From contig NZ_PVXP01000022.1 of NCBI RefSeq assembly GCF_002995845.1, positions 1 through 47,189 of the forward strand: DNA of 47,189 bases, read 5' to 3'. The DNA comes from Clostridium luticellarii. GTDB taxonomy: Bacteria > Bacillota > Clostridia > Clostridiales > Clostridiaceae. Shown in pieces: positions 34,913 through 43,568 of this stretch; position 1 is the first letter of the stretch; each line of letters opens with the position of its first letter. The notes beneath the pieces are model-generated. The model was not told the DNA's origin. It ran no database searches and saw nothing but the letters and a program-made list of their open reading frames with translations. The position numbers and the translations under genes are program-made.

Positions 34913-35356
34913 GTGATAAGAAAAGGAAAATTGAGAGATCTGGACACAATTGTAGAATACAACTACAATTTGGCAAAGGAAACGGAAAATTTAGAATTGG
35001 ACAAGGATATTTTAAAGAAAGGTGTGGAAAAAGCCCTATCGGATGATAAAAACGGAGTATACTTTGTCTATGAAAAAGATGACATGGTAGTGGGACAGAT
35101 GATGCTGACCAGGGAATGGAGTGACTGGAGAAATGCAAATTATTGGTGGATACAGAGTGTTTATGTGAATAAGGACTACAGAGGACAGGGTATATATAAA
35201 AAATTATTTGGATATGTAAAATCTGCTGCGGATTCAGAGGATAATGTATACAGTTTGAGACTCTATGTGGAGAAAAACAACGAAAGAGCAAAACGTACCT
35301 ATAAATCCCTTGGTATGGATGAAACCTATTATCTGGTGTATGAAATAAAAAAATAA
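34913..35356 (+). CDS. GNAT-family N-acetyltransferase
   Basis: This small acetyl-CoA-dependent acyltransferase of 147 aa has the motif A loop YRGQGIYKKLF (about 86-96) and the usual C-terminal NERAKRTYKSLGM segment. GTG 34913 is the likely start because GGAGATGA lies 5-6 nt before it and family members start at this point (I-R-K-G). The longer frame from 34847 adds a hydrophobic stretch without support. The next gene starts 21 nt after the stop. The substrate is unknown. Confidence 0.85.
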   Translation: MIRKGKLRDLDTIVEYNYNLAKETENLELDKDILKKGVEKALSDDKNGVYFVYEKDDMVVGQMMLTREWSDWRNANYWWIQSVYVNKDYRGQGIYKKLFGYVKSAADSEDNVYSLRLYVEKNNERAKRTYKSLGMDETYYLVYEIKK

Positions 35357-35376
35357 TGATTTTATGGAGAGATATT

Positions 35377-36528
35377 ATGTTTAAAAAATTATATAAAATT
35401 TTATTGGTATTTTCTGTGATGCTGATATTATTTGCTGGAAACAGGTGCTATGCAGCTGAAAATTATGAAATTTGGGACAATAGTTCCCTTTTCAGTGTAG
35501 ATAAAGGTAAAACATGGACTGTTAACTTTAATAAAAATGTTGATATAAATTCAGCTGAAAATTCTATCAAGGTATATGAACAGGACAATAATCAGCTTGT
35601 ACAAATTAATGTGGCAGGTCTGCAGCCTAATTCCATAAGGATTTCACCTAAAAGTCCGTATGTGCCGGGAAAAAATTATGTTCTTGTGATAGAGGACACC
35701 CTAAAATCCACTGAAGGAAAACAATTGGGTCAGGGAGTAAAATACAATTTTACAGTGGATGAGAATACTTCTCAGGATGGGATTTCAATACAAAATTATA
35801 CACAGTATTATGATGCATTAAAAGAAGCGTTGTCGAATTATAGAAGCAAATTGGTCTTGAACATAGTGAATTATGATAAAAATACTTATGATTTAAAAGT
35901 CATAGATGATGTACTCAATGACAATCCCAATTTGCGTGATTGGTATTTAAGTGCAGAAGCCAATCTGGAGGGCAGCAGTTCTGTAAAGATGAGTATTGAT
36001 TTTAAATACAGCGATACCAAGCAGAATTTGATGAAGAAGGAAAGTGAATTACAGAATAAAGTTTCAGAAATAGTGGACAAGGTTACAGATCCCGGCATGA
36101 AAGATTATGAGAAGGAACTTGCACTTCATGATTATGTAGTAAATAATGCCGATTACGATCAGAGCGTAGATATCCCGGATGATTCCTATACTGCCTATGG
36201 CATTTTAATGAAGGGTACCGGTGTCTGTCAGGGTTATGCAGATGCAATGAACAGACTTCTTACAGCAGCCGGCATAGAGTGTAAAATGGTTATAGGAAAA
36301 GCAAATGATGGCAATGGATGGATAGATCATGCCTGGAATATAGTGAAGATACAGGGTAAATATTATCAACTTGACTCTACCTGGGATGATCCTGTTATGA
36401 ATGATGGTTCTCATTTACTTTCCCATGCCTATTTCAACATAACGGATGCTCAAATTGCCAGGAATCATATATGGAACAGGACGGAATATCCTCAATGCAA
36501 CAGTATTTTTGAAAACCAGATCTCATGA
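35377..36528 (+). CDS. Secreted transglutaminase-like protein with Ig-like domain
   Basis: The 383-aa protein has a signal peptide (about 1-27, cut near CYAA). An SbsA/Big_5-type Ig-like domain (about 35-128) and a linker (130-240) follow. The C-terminal transglutaminase/cysteine-protease-like domain carries the catalytic triad C284 (GVCQGYA), H318 (DHAWN) and D333 (LDSTW). It is probably a surface enzyme acting on proteins or peptidoglycan peptides. ATG 35377 follows ATGGAGAGAT at good spacing. The stop codon (36526-36528) lies at the edge of a palindromic repeat. Confidence 0.85.
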   Translation: MFKKLYKILLVFSVMLILFAGNRCYAAENYEIWDNSSLFSVDKGKTWTVNFNKNVDINSAENSIKVYEQDNNQLVQINVAGLQPNSIRISPKSPYVPGKNYVLVIEDTLKSTEGKQLGQGVKYNFTVDENTSQDGISIQNYTQYYDALKEALSNYRSKLVLNIVNYDKNTYDLKVIDDVLNDNPNLRDWYLSAEANLEGSSSVKMSIDFKYSDTKQNLMKKESELQNKVSEIVDKVTDPGMKDYEKELALHDYVVNNADYDQSVDIPDDSYTAYGILMKGTGVCQGYADAMNRLLTAAGIECKMVIGKANDGNGWIDHAWNIVKIQGKYYQLDSTWDDPVMNDGSHLLSHAYFNITDAQIARNHIWNRTEYPQCNSIFENQIS

Positions 36529-36559
36529 CAAAAAATGTCAAGGGGTCTGACCCTTGACA
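36526..36559. repeat. Palindromic repeat copy 2
   Basis: TGACA, five A, TGTCA, then AGGGGTCTGACCCT. This is identical at 27 of 28 positions with the right part of the copy at 9729, but lacks the left arm. TGTCAAGGG (36536-36544) pairs with CCCTTGACA (36551-36559). The first three bases are the stop codon of the transglutaminase-like gene, and its end supplies TTGACA for the next promoter. Confidence 0.8.
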
Positions 36560-36582
36560 ATTACAAGAAATAATCATATCAT
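36554..36582 (+). promoter_or_regulatory. Flavodoxin promoter, -35 inside the repeat
   Basis: TTGACA (36554-36559, the last bases of the palindromic repeat) and TATCAT (36577-36582) are 17 nt apart. The Fur-type box starts 7 nt downstream. Confidence 0.65.
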
Positions 36583-36588
36583 ATAATT

Positions 36589-36607
36589 GAAAATGATTAT
36601 CATTATT
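36589..36607 (+). promoter_or_regulatory. Fur box
   Basis: GAAAATGATTATCATTATT matches the 19-bp Fur consensus at 16 positions. It lies just behind the -10 box and 21 nt before the flavodoxin start, as expected for iron repression. Confidence 0.85.
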
Positions 36608-36627
36608 ATTTATATGAGGTGACCAAA

Positions 36628-37056
36628 ATGAGCAAAGTAAATATTATTTATTGGAGCGGAACGGGTAATACAGAATCCATGGCAAATTTGATAGCAGAAG
36701 GTGTAAAGGAAAAAGGAGCAGAAGTAAATGTATTGAATGTTTCTGAGGCATCTGCCGATGATGTGAAAAATGCAGATGTGGTTTTGCTTGGATCTCCTGC
36801 CATGGGAGTTGAAGTAATTGAGGAGGAGGAAATGGATCCTTTCGTTGAATCCATATCATCCTTTGTATCCGGCAAGAGGATAGGATTGTTTGGATCTTAT
36901 GGCTGGGGATATGGAGAGTGGATGAGAAATTGGGTTAAAAGAATGGAAGACTACGGTGCAGATGTATTGAACGAGGGATTGATTGTAAATGAAGCACCGG
37001 AAGGAGAAAAGGAAGAAGACTGCAAAAATTTTGGAAGGCAAGTGTTAGATGAATGA
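36628..37056 (+). CDS. Flavodoxin
   Basis: This is an FMN-binding electron carrier of 142 aa, used in place of ferredoxin when iron is short. The phosphate loop SGTGNTE (10-16) and the aromatic/glycine loops around SYGWGYGEW are as usual. ATG 36628 lies 5 nt after GAGGTGA (36616-36622). The Fur box at the promoter fits induction by iron limitation, which is known for clostridial flavodoxins. It overlaps the DUF3793 gene by 8 nt, so both are translated from one iron-controlled transcript. Confidence 0.92.
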   Translation: MSKVNIIYWSGTGNTESMANLIAEGVKEKGAEVNVLNVSEASADDVKNADVVLLGSPAMGVEVIEEEEMDPFVESISSFVSGKRIGLFGSYGWGYGEWMRNWVKRMEDYGADVLNEGLIVNEAPEGEKEEDCKNFGRQVLDE

Positions 37057-37675
37057 GAACAATTTTACAGGTTTTATCTTTGAAGAAGATGATGAAAAAA
37101 AGTACATGATGACACTTATAACTTACAGCATATCTCCTACCATATCAGGATATAAGCCTGCTTCCATAATCAATATTTCTAATAAATATAAAAGCATGTA
37201 TGATCTGTGGTGCAAATATGGAGAAGAATATATGAGCGGCATAAATTTAAAGGCCTTTAAAATTTTTAGTACTGACAGCTCATTGATACTTTTATTTTAC
37301 AATGAAGTATTTTTATCCAGAGTGTTATTTTGTAAGGATAATATGGATTTTCTAAATAAATTCGGATATTCCAGCGATATGTCCTTGTTAGACAGTTTAA
37401 ATTTGCTGAAAGAAAGGTACAGAAGCAGCTGCTGTCCCCATGAGATGGGAATTTTCCTGGGAATACCTCTTCCAGATGTAAAAGATTTTATGTATGGGAA
37501 TGATAAAAAATGTGTATGCTGCGGATATTGGAAAGTATATAATGACAGAGAGCAGGCATTAAAAACTTTTGAAAATTACAACCGGTCGAAACATAATTTT
37601 ATAAAATTGATTAGAAAAAAGATGGAGATTGTTAAAGTTGTAAAAATGCTTTCCTCTGCTGCTGCAGAAATCTGA
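37049..37675 (+). CDS. DUF3793-family protein
   Basis: This 208-aa soluble protein has the family core SSCCPHEMGIFLGIPLPD (about 129-146) and a cysteine pair in KCVCCGYWKVY (about 154-164). The family is common in Firmicutes and has no proven function. Here it overlaps flavodoxin by 8 nt behind a Fur box, so it belongs to the iron-starvation response. The conserved Cys/His residues could bind iron or heme (inference). A terminator follows. Confidence 0.8.
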   Translation: MNENNFTGFIFEEDDEKKYMMTLITYSISPTISGYKPASIINISNKYKSMYDLWCKYGEEYMSGINLKAFKIFSTDSSLILLFYNEVFLSRVLFCKDNMDFLNKFGYSSDMSLLDSLNLLKERYRSSCCPHEMGIFLGIPLPDVKDFMYGNDKKCVCCGYWKVYNDREQALKTFENYNRSKHNFIKLIRKKMEIVKVVKMLSSAAAEI

Positions 37676-37682
37676 CAGGTAG

Positions 37683-37719
37683 ATAGAACTGCTGTTTTTC
37701 CAGAGCAGTTCTATTTTTA
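37683..37719 (+). terminator. Terminator of the flavodoxin operon
   Basis: ATAGAACTGCT (37683-37693) pairs perfectly with AGCAGTTCTAT (37704-37714), followed by a T tract. Confidence 0.9.
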
Positions 37720-37824
37720 CATGTAAATTTTATACTTTGTTTATAATTTTACACTTCTTTTATTAATAAATATAGTATATTATATTTAATGATATGTACT
37801 TTTTAAAAAAAGGAGTTTTGAATC

Positions 37825-38694
37825 ATGAAGATTAAAACAATTTTCAGTAAATTTGTAATTGCACTTATGGTTCTAACATTGACTGCATCTTTTGGAAGTG
37901 TAAGAGTCTATGCAGATGCCTATAAAGTTGTAACTTTAGGTGGGGATCTCACAGGTGAACAGAAAGAGGATATGCTTAAATACTTTGGAGTTACCAGACA
38001 GGACGCAAATATTATAGAAGTGAATATAGATGAAGAGAGAAAATACCTGGGGAATGTTGCTACCAGTGAGCAGATAGGTACTAAATCCATATCCAGTTCT
38101 TACGTAGAACCAACTTCAAGCGGAGGCCTCAATGTGAGCACCAACAACATATACTGGGTGAGCAGCAGTATGATAAAAAATGCACTTATAACAGCAGGAA
38201 TAAAAAATGCCAATGTAAAAGTGTCGGCTCCTTTTAATGTGTCGGGAACTGCAGCACTTACTGGAATTTTGAAGGGATTTGAAAATAGCAGCAGCGGAAA
38301 TAAAATTGATGAAGCTAAAAAGCAAGCTGCAAATGACGAGTTGATGACCACAGGAAATCTTGGGGATAAAATAGGAAAAGACAAAGCCGCAGGCCTTATA
38401 AATGATATTAAAACCCAGGTAGTGAAAGATAAGCCCAAGACAGATGAAGAAGTGAGACAGATAGTTGAAAATGTGACCAATAATTATAATTTAAATTTGA
38501 GTACAGGTGATATTGATAAAATAACTGCGCTTATGACAAAAATAAATGGATTGAATCTGAATTTTGGTGATATAAAAGGACAGCTGAGCAGTGTGGCGGA
38601 TCAACTAAAGGGAAGTTTGTCCAGCGCGGAAACACAGAATTTTTTCCAGAAGATAATAAATGCAGTTAAACAATTTTTCTCGAATCTTTTTTAA
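37825..38694 (+). CDS. Secreted DUF1002-family protein
   Basis: The 289-aa protein has a signal peptide (about 1-31, ending VYADA). The DUF1002 family (Bacillus YpuA-like) is visible in the N-terminal TLGGDLTGEQKEDMLKYFGV (about 37-56) and the GTKSISSSYVEP region. The C-terminal 80 residues are helical and end in a hydrophobic, basic helix. AAGGAG precedes the ATG. The family is common in spore-formers and its role is unknown. The next gene follows after 29 nt and may be cotranscribed. Confidence 0.8.
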   Translation: MKIKTIFSKFVIALMVLTLTASFGSVRVYADAYKVVTLGGDLTGEQKEDMLKYFGVTRQDANIIEVNIDEERKYLGNVATSEQIGTKSISSSYVEPTSSGGLNVSTNNIYWVSSSMIKNALITAGIKNANVKVSAPFNVSGTAALTGILKGFENSSSGNKIDEAKKQAANDELMTTGNLGDKIGKDKAAGLINDIKTQVVKDKPKTDEEVRQIVENVTNNYNLNLSTGDIDKITALMTKINGLNLNFGDIKGQLSSVADQLKGSLSSAETQNFFQKIINAVKQFFSNLF

Positions 38695-38723
38695 AATAAA
38701 ATTAAACAGAGGTGGGTTGTTAT

Positions 38724-39599
38724 ATGAAAGATGGTAAACCAATTATAGGATTTATTGGATTGGGAGTAATGGGAAACAGTATGGCATCCAATATTTTAAA
38801 AGGCGGTTATGACTTAGTTGTTTATAACAGAACAAAGTCAAAGGGGGATAACCTGGTTGCACAGGGGGCAGAATGGAGAGATGATCCAGCAGGTGTTGCC
38901 AGAGAATCGGACATTATCATCTCAATGGTGGGATATCCCGATGACGTAGAGGAGATTTATTTTGGAGAAAATGGAATAATTAAGAATATAAAAAGGGACG
39001 GCATAGTAGTGGATATGACCACCTCCAGGCCATCTCTTGCAAAGAAGATATATGAGGAAGCCAAGAAGAAAGGCGTGTATTCTCTGGATGCCCCTGTTTC
39101 AGGAGGAGATATAGGGGCCAGAAATGGCGTGCTTTCAATTATGGTTGGCGGAGATGAGAAAATATTTAAGAGAGTTCTTCCGGTTTTCAGGCTTATGGGG
39201 AAAAATATAGTATGGCAGGGAGCAGCAGGTGCAGGACAGCATACCAAAATGTGCAACCAGATAGCTATAGCGGGGAATATGATGGGAGTATGCGAAACCA
39301 TGGCATATGCCAGGAAGTCCGGTCTGGATCCTGAAAGGGTTCTTGAAAGCATAGAAACAGGTGCGGCTGGAAGCTGGTCCTTAAGTAATCTGGCCCCAAG
39401 GATGATAAAAGGAGATTTTGAACCTGGATTCTATGTAAAACATTTTATAAAAGACATGAACATAGCCTTAAGTGAAGCTGAAAATATGAATCTGGATACC
39501 CCGGCGCTGAAACTTGCAAAGTCTCTTTATGATGAACTGGAAAAACAGGGAAAGGGCAGCTGCGGTACCCAGGTGCTCTACAAATTAATAGACGGTTAG
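38724..39599 (+). CDS. Beta-hydroxyacid dehydrogenase (3-hydroxyisobutyrate dehydrogenase family)
   Basis: This NAD(P)-dependent enzyme of 291 aa belongs to the family of 3-hydroxyisobutyrate dehydrogenase, tartronate semialdehyde reductase and glyoxylate/succinic semialdehyde reductase. The Rossmann motif GFIGLGVMGNSMA (8-20), the substrate loop DAPVSGGDIGA, and the catalytic lysine in GAGQHTKMCNQ are present. I chose ATG 38724, 8 nt after AGAGGTGGG. The position after a secreted DUF1002 gene gives no hint of the substrate. Confidence 0.88.
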   Translation: MKDGKPIIGFIGLGVMGNSMASNILKGGYDLVVYNRTKSKGDNLVAQGAEWRDDPAGVARESDIIISMVGYPDDVEEIYFGENGIIKNIKRDGIVVDMTTSRPSLAKKIYEEAKKKGVYSLDAPVSGGDIGARNGVLSIMVGGDEKIFKRVLPVFRLMGKNIVWQGAAGAGQHTKMCNQIAIAGNMMGVCETMAYARKSGLDPERVLESIETGAAGSWSLSNLAPRMIKGDFEPGFYVKHFIKDMNIALSEAENMNLDTPALKLAKSLYDELEKQGKGSCGTQVLYKLIDG

Positions 39600-39642
39600 T
39601 CTGGATTGAGCTTTTTTAAGATTATTGAGGGGGATTTGAAAA

Positions 39643-39978
39643 TTGGACTGTGAAGTATTTAAAATAGAGACATTTATACCGGAAGGGTATGTTGAAGCTC
39701 TGAGGGAAAGCCTGAACTCAATTGGAGCTCTCACCATTGGAGGAAGTTATGATAATTGCATGTCTGTTTCAAAGGTTACAGGCTACTGGCGTCCTTTAAA
39801 GGGAGCAGATCCATTTTTGGGAAATGTGGGAGAAGTGAGCAGGGAGACAGAATGTAAAGTTGAATTTTGCTGCAGGAACAATATTGTAAAAGAAGCTGTA
39901 AATGCTATAAGAAAAGTGCATCCCTATGAAGTACCTGTTATAAATGTAATTCCTCTTGCCAACCTCACTTCTATGTAA
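39643..39978 (+). CDS. YqfO/NIF3 middle-domain-like protein
   Basis: This 111-aa protein corresponds to the PII/CutA-like domain found inside NIF3/YqfO proteins (FKIETFIPEGYVEALRESL at the start, HPYEVPVINVIPL at the end). It stands alone without the metal-binding halves. Stand-alone copies are known and are thought to bind small molecules or metals. The start is TTG 39643 with GAGGGGGA 8 nt upstream. It lies 43 nt behind the dehydrogenase and may be in its operon. Confidence 0.8.
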   Translation: MDCEVFKIETFIPEGYVEALRESLNSIGALTIGGSYDNCMSVSKVTGYWRPLKGADPFLGNVGEVSRETECKVEFCCRNNIVKEAVNAIRKVHPYEVPVINVIPLANLTSM

Positions 39979-40074
39979 AAATAGATATGCAAATATGACT
40001 TTATAGTCCAAGCTGCTTTCGAGGATAATGAATCACAGGGCAAACGCATGGGTAAATAAATTTTAAAATAGCTA

Positions 40075-40103
40075 TTGACATTATGAACAACTTATATTAT
40101 ACT
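40075..40103 (+). promoter_or_regulatory. Promoter of the leu operon
   Basis: A perfect TTGACA (40075-40080) and TATACT (40098-40103) are 17 nt apart. The first T-box leader begins about 25 nt downstream. Confidence 0.85.
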
Positions 40104-40130
40104 TACTAACATAAATTATGATAGAAAAAC

Positions 40131-40333
40131 TTAGATAGGGAACAGTAGATGTGATATATTTTTAAGAGAGCGGGAGCAGGTGAAAGCCCGTAAATATTAC
40201 ATGTTGAACTCGCCCTGGAGTTGCAGGCTGAAATAATAGTAGGCTGTGCCGGCAGATGCCGTTAATGAATTGAGTGCAAAATTGGGTGGTACCGCGAACA
40301 GATTTCTCGCCCCATGGGAAATCTGTTTTTTAT
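40131..40333 (+). promoter_or_regulatory. T-box leader 1, leucine-specific
   Basis: Stem I features are present: AGTA at 40144, AAGAGAGC and the GGTGAAA loop. The specifier is CTC (40209-40211, in TTGAACTCGCC), the usual leucine codon of ilv-leu T-boxes. The T-box bulge motif TGGGTGGTACCGCG lies at 40283-40296. The terminator ACAGATTT (40298-40305) with AAATCTGT (40319-40326) has a T run. Uncharged tRNA-Leu should allow read-through. Boundaries of stem I are approximate. Confidence 0.93.
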
Positions 40334-40362
40334 ATTAACTTTTAAAAATGAATATAAACAAG

Positions 40363-40574
40363 CTGTGATGGGAAATAGTAGATATGATTTCTATTTTAAA
40401 GAGAGCAGGAAAATGCTGAAAGCCTGTAAATAGTATCTGTTGAACTCGTCCTGGAGCTGTAGGCTGAAATATATAGTAGGCTTTATCGGCAAAAACCGTT
40501 AAATAATTGAGTACAAAATTGGGTGGTACCGCGAAACAGACTTCTCGCCCCATAAGGAAGGCTGTTTTTTATTT
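40363..40574 (+). promoter_or_regulatory. T-box leader 2, leucine-specific, in tandem
   Basis: This is a second full T-box directly behind the first: AGTA (40377), AAGAGAGC, specifier CTC (40445-40447), T-box motif TGGGTGGTACCGCG (40520-40533) and its own terminator (40536-40544 with 40557-40565, one mismatch, then a T run). It is similar to leader 1 throughout, so it probably arose by duplication. Both must be antiterminated for leuACDB transcription. Confidence 0.93.
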
Positions 40575-40619
40575 GTCCAATTTTAAAAGAAAGAATATTT
40601 TTACTTTTCAAAAAAGTTT

Positions 40620-40635
40620 TTAACTGGCCAGTTAA
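40620..40635. repeat. Perfect 16-bp palindrome upstream of leuA
   Basis: TTAACTGGCCAGTTAA lies between the second T-box terminator and the leuA ribosome binding site. It could be a protein-binding site or an mRNA hairpin. Its function is unknown. Confidence 0.5.
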
Positions 40636-40701
40636 ACTTATGCAGTGAAAATAGTGGAGTGATTTGATGAATTATGAAAATAGAAATGGAGGATAATTGT
40701 T

Positions 40702-42237
40702 ATGACAGATAAAATATATGTTTTTGACACTACGCTTAGGGATGGAGAGCAGACACCAAAGGTAAGCCTGAATATGAAAGATAAATTGAGTATTGCAAGA
40801 CAACTTGAAAAATTGAATGTAGATGTTATAGAGGCTGGTTTTCCAGCAGCTTCCAATGGAGATTTTGAAGCAGTCAGGGCTGTGGCGGAACAAATACATG
40901 GACCACATATAGTGGCACTTGCAAGAGCTTTGAAAAATGATATACAATCTGCCTGGAATGCAATCAAGAACGCTGAAAAACCGAGGATTCATGTCTTTAT
41001 AGCAACCTCTGATCTTCACATGAAATATAAGCTTAAAATGGAACCGGAGGAAGTTTTAAAAAAAACAACAGATATGGTGTCATATGCCAAAAGCCTTTGC
41101 CCCAGTATAGAGTTTTCTCCAGAAGATGCCACGAGGACCAGACCGGAATTTTTGTACAGAGTACTGGAAGCTGCCATAGATGCCGGTGCGGATGTAGTGA
41201 ATATACCGGACACCGTAGGATATTCCACTCCAAGCCAGTATGGCGCATTCATAAAAGCTGTCAAGGACAATGTACCCAATATAGACAAAGCCGTCATAAG
41301 TGTCCATTGTCACGATGATCTGGGGATGGCCGTGGCCAACTCTCTGGCGGCGGTGGAAAATGGTGCAAGGCAGGTTGAATGTGCTGTAAACGGCCTGGGA
41401 GAGAGAGCGGGAAATGCGGCGCTTGAGGAAATAGTAATGGCAATCAAAACGAGGTCCGATCTTTTTAACTGTCATACGGACATTGTAACAGAAGAATTGA
41501 CAAGAACCAGCAAGCTGGTAAGCCATGTAACAGGAATGCAGGTTCAGGGAAACAAGGCTGTAGTAGGTACCAATGCATTTGCACATGAATCCGGTATACA
41601 TCAGCATGGAGTTTTAAATTGCAGGGAAACTTATGAAATCATGACTCCTGAGTCTGTTGGATTAAAAAAGAGTTCCATAGTACTTGGAAAGCATTCGGGT
41701 AGACATGCTTTTGTCAAGCGCCTTGAGGAGCTTGGATACAGCAACTTGAATGATGAAAAGATAAATGAAATTTTCGAGCAGTTTAAGGATCTGGCCGATA
41801 AGAAAAAGGATGTTTCCGATGAGGATATAGAGAGTCTTGTAAAAAATGAAATATTTCAGGTACCTGAAGAATTTAACTTGAAATACTATCAGGTTTCTAC
41901 AGGAAACACTACTGTGTCCACATCTACTGTCAGGCTGGAGTTTGAAGGCAAGAGTGTAAGCGAAGCTTCCTGTGGAGACGGTCCGGTAGATGCCACCTTT
42001 AAGGCAATTGAAAAAGCTGCTGGAATTAAAGTCAAGTTGAATGATTATTTTATAAAGTCGGTGGGATATGGCAAGGACGCACTGGGAGAAGCCACTGTAA
42101 AAGTGGAGAAGGATGATAAAATTTTCTCGGCAAAAGGTCTCAGCACTGATATAGTGGAAGCCAGCGCAAAAGCTTTTGTAAATGCCATGAATAAAATTCA
42201 CTATGAAAATTCTGCGAAGAGAGCTTCAGTTTATTGA
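40702..42237 (+). CDS. leuA: 2-Isopropylmalate synthase
   Basis: This is the first enzyme of leucine synthesis; it joins acetyl-CoA and 2-ketoisovalerate. The catalytic TIM barrel (about 1-330) has TTLRDGEQTP (10-19) and the metal motif HCHDDLG. The C-terminal LeuA regulatory domain (about 370-500) is present, so leucine feedback is likely. At 511 aa it is standard. GGAGGA precedes the ATG. The GEQTPK variant instead of GEQSPG is seen in clostridial members. Homocitrate or citramalate synthase are excluded mainly by the leuCDB context. Confidence 0.93.
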   Translation: MTDKIYVFDTTLRDGEQTPKVSLNMKDKLSIARQLEKLNVDVIEAGFPAASNGDFEAVRAVAEQIHGPHIVALARALKNDIQSAWNAIKNAEKPRIHVFIATSDLHMKYKLKMEPEEVLKKTTDMVSYAKSLCPSIEFSPEDATRTRPEFLYRVLEAAIDAGADVVNIPDTVGYSTPSQYGAFIKAVKDNVPNIDKAVISVHCHDDLGMAVANSLAAVENGARQVECAVNGLGERAGNAALEEIVMAIKTRSDLFNCHTDIVTEELTRTSKLVSHVTGMQVQGNKAVVGTNAFAHESGIHQHGVLNCRETYEIMTPESVGLKKSSIVLGKHSGRHAFVKRLEELGYSNLNDEKINEIFEQFKDLADKKKDVSDEDIESLVKNEIFQVPEEFNLKYYQVSTGNTTVSTSTVRLEFEGKSVSEASCGDGPVDATFKAIEKAAGIKVKLNDYFIKSVGYGKDALGEATVKVEKDDKIFSAKGLSTDIVEASAKAFVNAMNKIHYENSAKRASVY

Positions 42238-42302
42238 TCTGTCAGCGGCTCTAGAAGGACTGGAAATCACTTGATTTAAAATTTTAATAGGAGTTGATAT
42301 AA

Positions 42303-43568
42303 ATGGGTATGACAATGACACAGAAGATATTGGCCCGCCATGCAGGAGAAAGTGCTGTAAAAGCTGGGCAATTGATAAAAGCCAGATTGGATTTGGTGCT
42401 TGGAAATGACATAACCACCCCTGTGGCAATAAAGGAATTCAATAAAGTTGGAGCCAAAGAAATCTTTGACAGGAATAAGGTGGCCATTGTGCCGGATCAT
42501 TTTACACCAAATAAAGATATAAAGTCTGCACAGCAGTGCAAATTTGTAAGAGAGTTTGCCAGAAAGATGGAGGTGAAAAATTATTTTGAGATAGGGCAGA
42601 TGGGAATTGAGCATGCACTTATTCCCGAAAAAGGTCTGGCAGTATGTGGAGATGTAATAATAGGTGCTGATTCACATACATGTACCTATGGTGCCCTTGG
42701 AGCTTTTTCCACGGGAGTTGGAAGTACAGATATGGCTGCAGGAATGGCTACCGGGGAAGCCTGGTTTAAGGTGCCTCCGGCAATAAAATTTGTACTTGAT
42801 GGAAAACTGCCCGAATGGGTAAGCGGAAAGGATGTTATTTTACACATCATAGGAATGATAGGAGTGGACGGAGCCCTTTATAAATCCATGGAATTTGCAG
42901 GCAGGAGCGTAGGTGAACTTTCCATGGATGATCGTTTTACCATATCCAATATGGCAATAGAGGCAGGAGCTAAAAATGGAATTTTCTCTGTAGATGAAAA
43001 GACTGTGGATTATATAGAAAAACATTCAAAAAGAAAGTACAGTGTGTACAAAGCAGATGAAGATGCGGAGTATGAAAAAATCATACACATAGATTTATCT
43101 GAAATCCGTCCTACAGTGGCATTTCCGCATATTCCTGAAAATACCAGAACCATTGATGAAGTCGGGAATATAGAAATAGATCAGGTGGTAATAGGTTCCT
43201 GTACCAATGGAAGAATAAGTGATTTGAGAGCTGCAGCTGGTGTTTTAAAAGGCAGGAAAGTAGATAGAAATGTAAGAACCATCATTTTTCCTGCCACCCA
43301 GCATATATACCTGGAGGCTCTAAGAGAGGGACTCATAGAGATATTTATAGAAGCAGGTGCCATAGTTAGTACTCCTACCTGCGGGCCCTGTCTTGGAGGG
43401 CACATGGGTATACTTGCAGAAGGTGAGAGGGCGGTATCCACTACAAACAGAAATTTCGTGGGAAGAATGGGACATGTAAAAAGCGAAGTTTATCTTGCAA
43501 GTCCGGCAGTAGCTGCAGCTTCTGCAGTAATGGGCAGAATTGCATCCCCGGAGGAGGTGGTAAAATGA
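42303..43568 (+). CDS. leuC: 3-Isopropylmalate dehydratase large subunit
   Basis: This is the Fe-S subunit of isopropylmalate isomerase, of the aconitase family, 421 aa. The cluster-binding cysteines lie in [10 protein letters not shown] and in [10 protein letters not shown], and substrate motifs such as [13 protein letters not shown] are present. The length matches the shorter archaeal/clostridial LeuC type. AGGAGTTGAT precedes the ATG. The next gene overlaps by the ATGA junction, so LeuC and LeuD are translationally coupled. It is in the T-box-controlled leu operon. Confidence 0.93.
   Translation: MGMTMTQKILARHAGESAVKAGQLIKARLDLVLGNDITTPVAIKEFNKVGAKEIFDRNKVAIVPDHFTPNKDIKSAQQCKFVREFARKMEVKNYFEIGQMGIEHALIPEKGLAVCGDVIIGADSHTCTYGALGAFSTGVGSTDMAAGMATGEAWFKVPPAIKFVLDGKLPEWVSGKDVILHIIGMIGVDGALYKSMEFAGRSVGELSMDDRFTISNMAIEAGAKNGIFSVDEKTVDYIEKHSKRKYSVYKADEDAEYEKIIHIDLSEIRPTVAFPHIPENTRTIDEVGNIEIDQVVIGSCTNGRISDLRAAAGVLKGRKVDRNVRTIIFPATQHIYLEALREGLIEIFIEAGAIVSTPTCGPCLGGHMGILAEGERAVSTTNRNFVGRMGHVKSEVYLASPAVAAASAVMGRIASPEEVVK

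Noticed and set aside
40028-40066. 12-codon frame with GAGG upstream of the leu promoter
   Set aside because: Too short, ahead of the promoter, no support beyond chance.
40667-40696. Nine-codon frame with a ribosome binding site just before leuA, possible leader peptide
   Set aside because: It contains no leucine codons, overlaps the leuA ribosome binding site, and control is already explained by the T-boxes.
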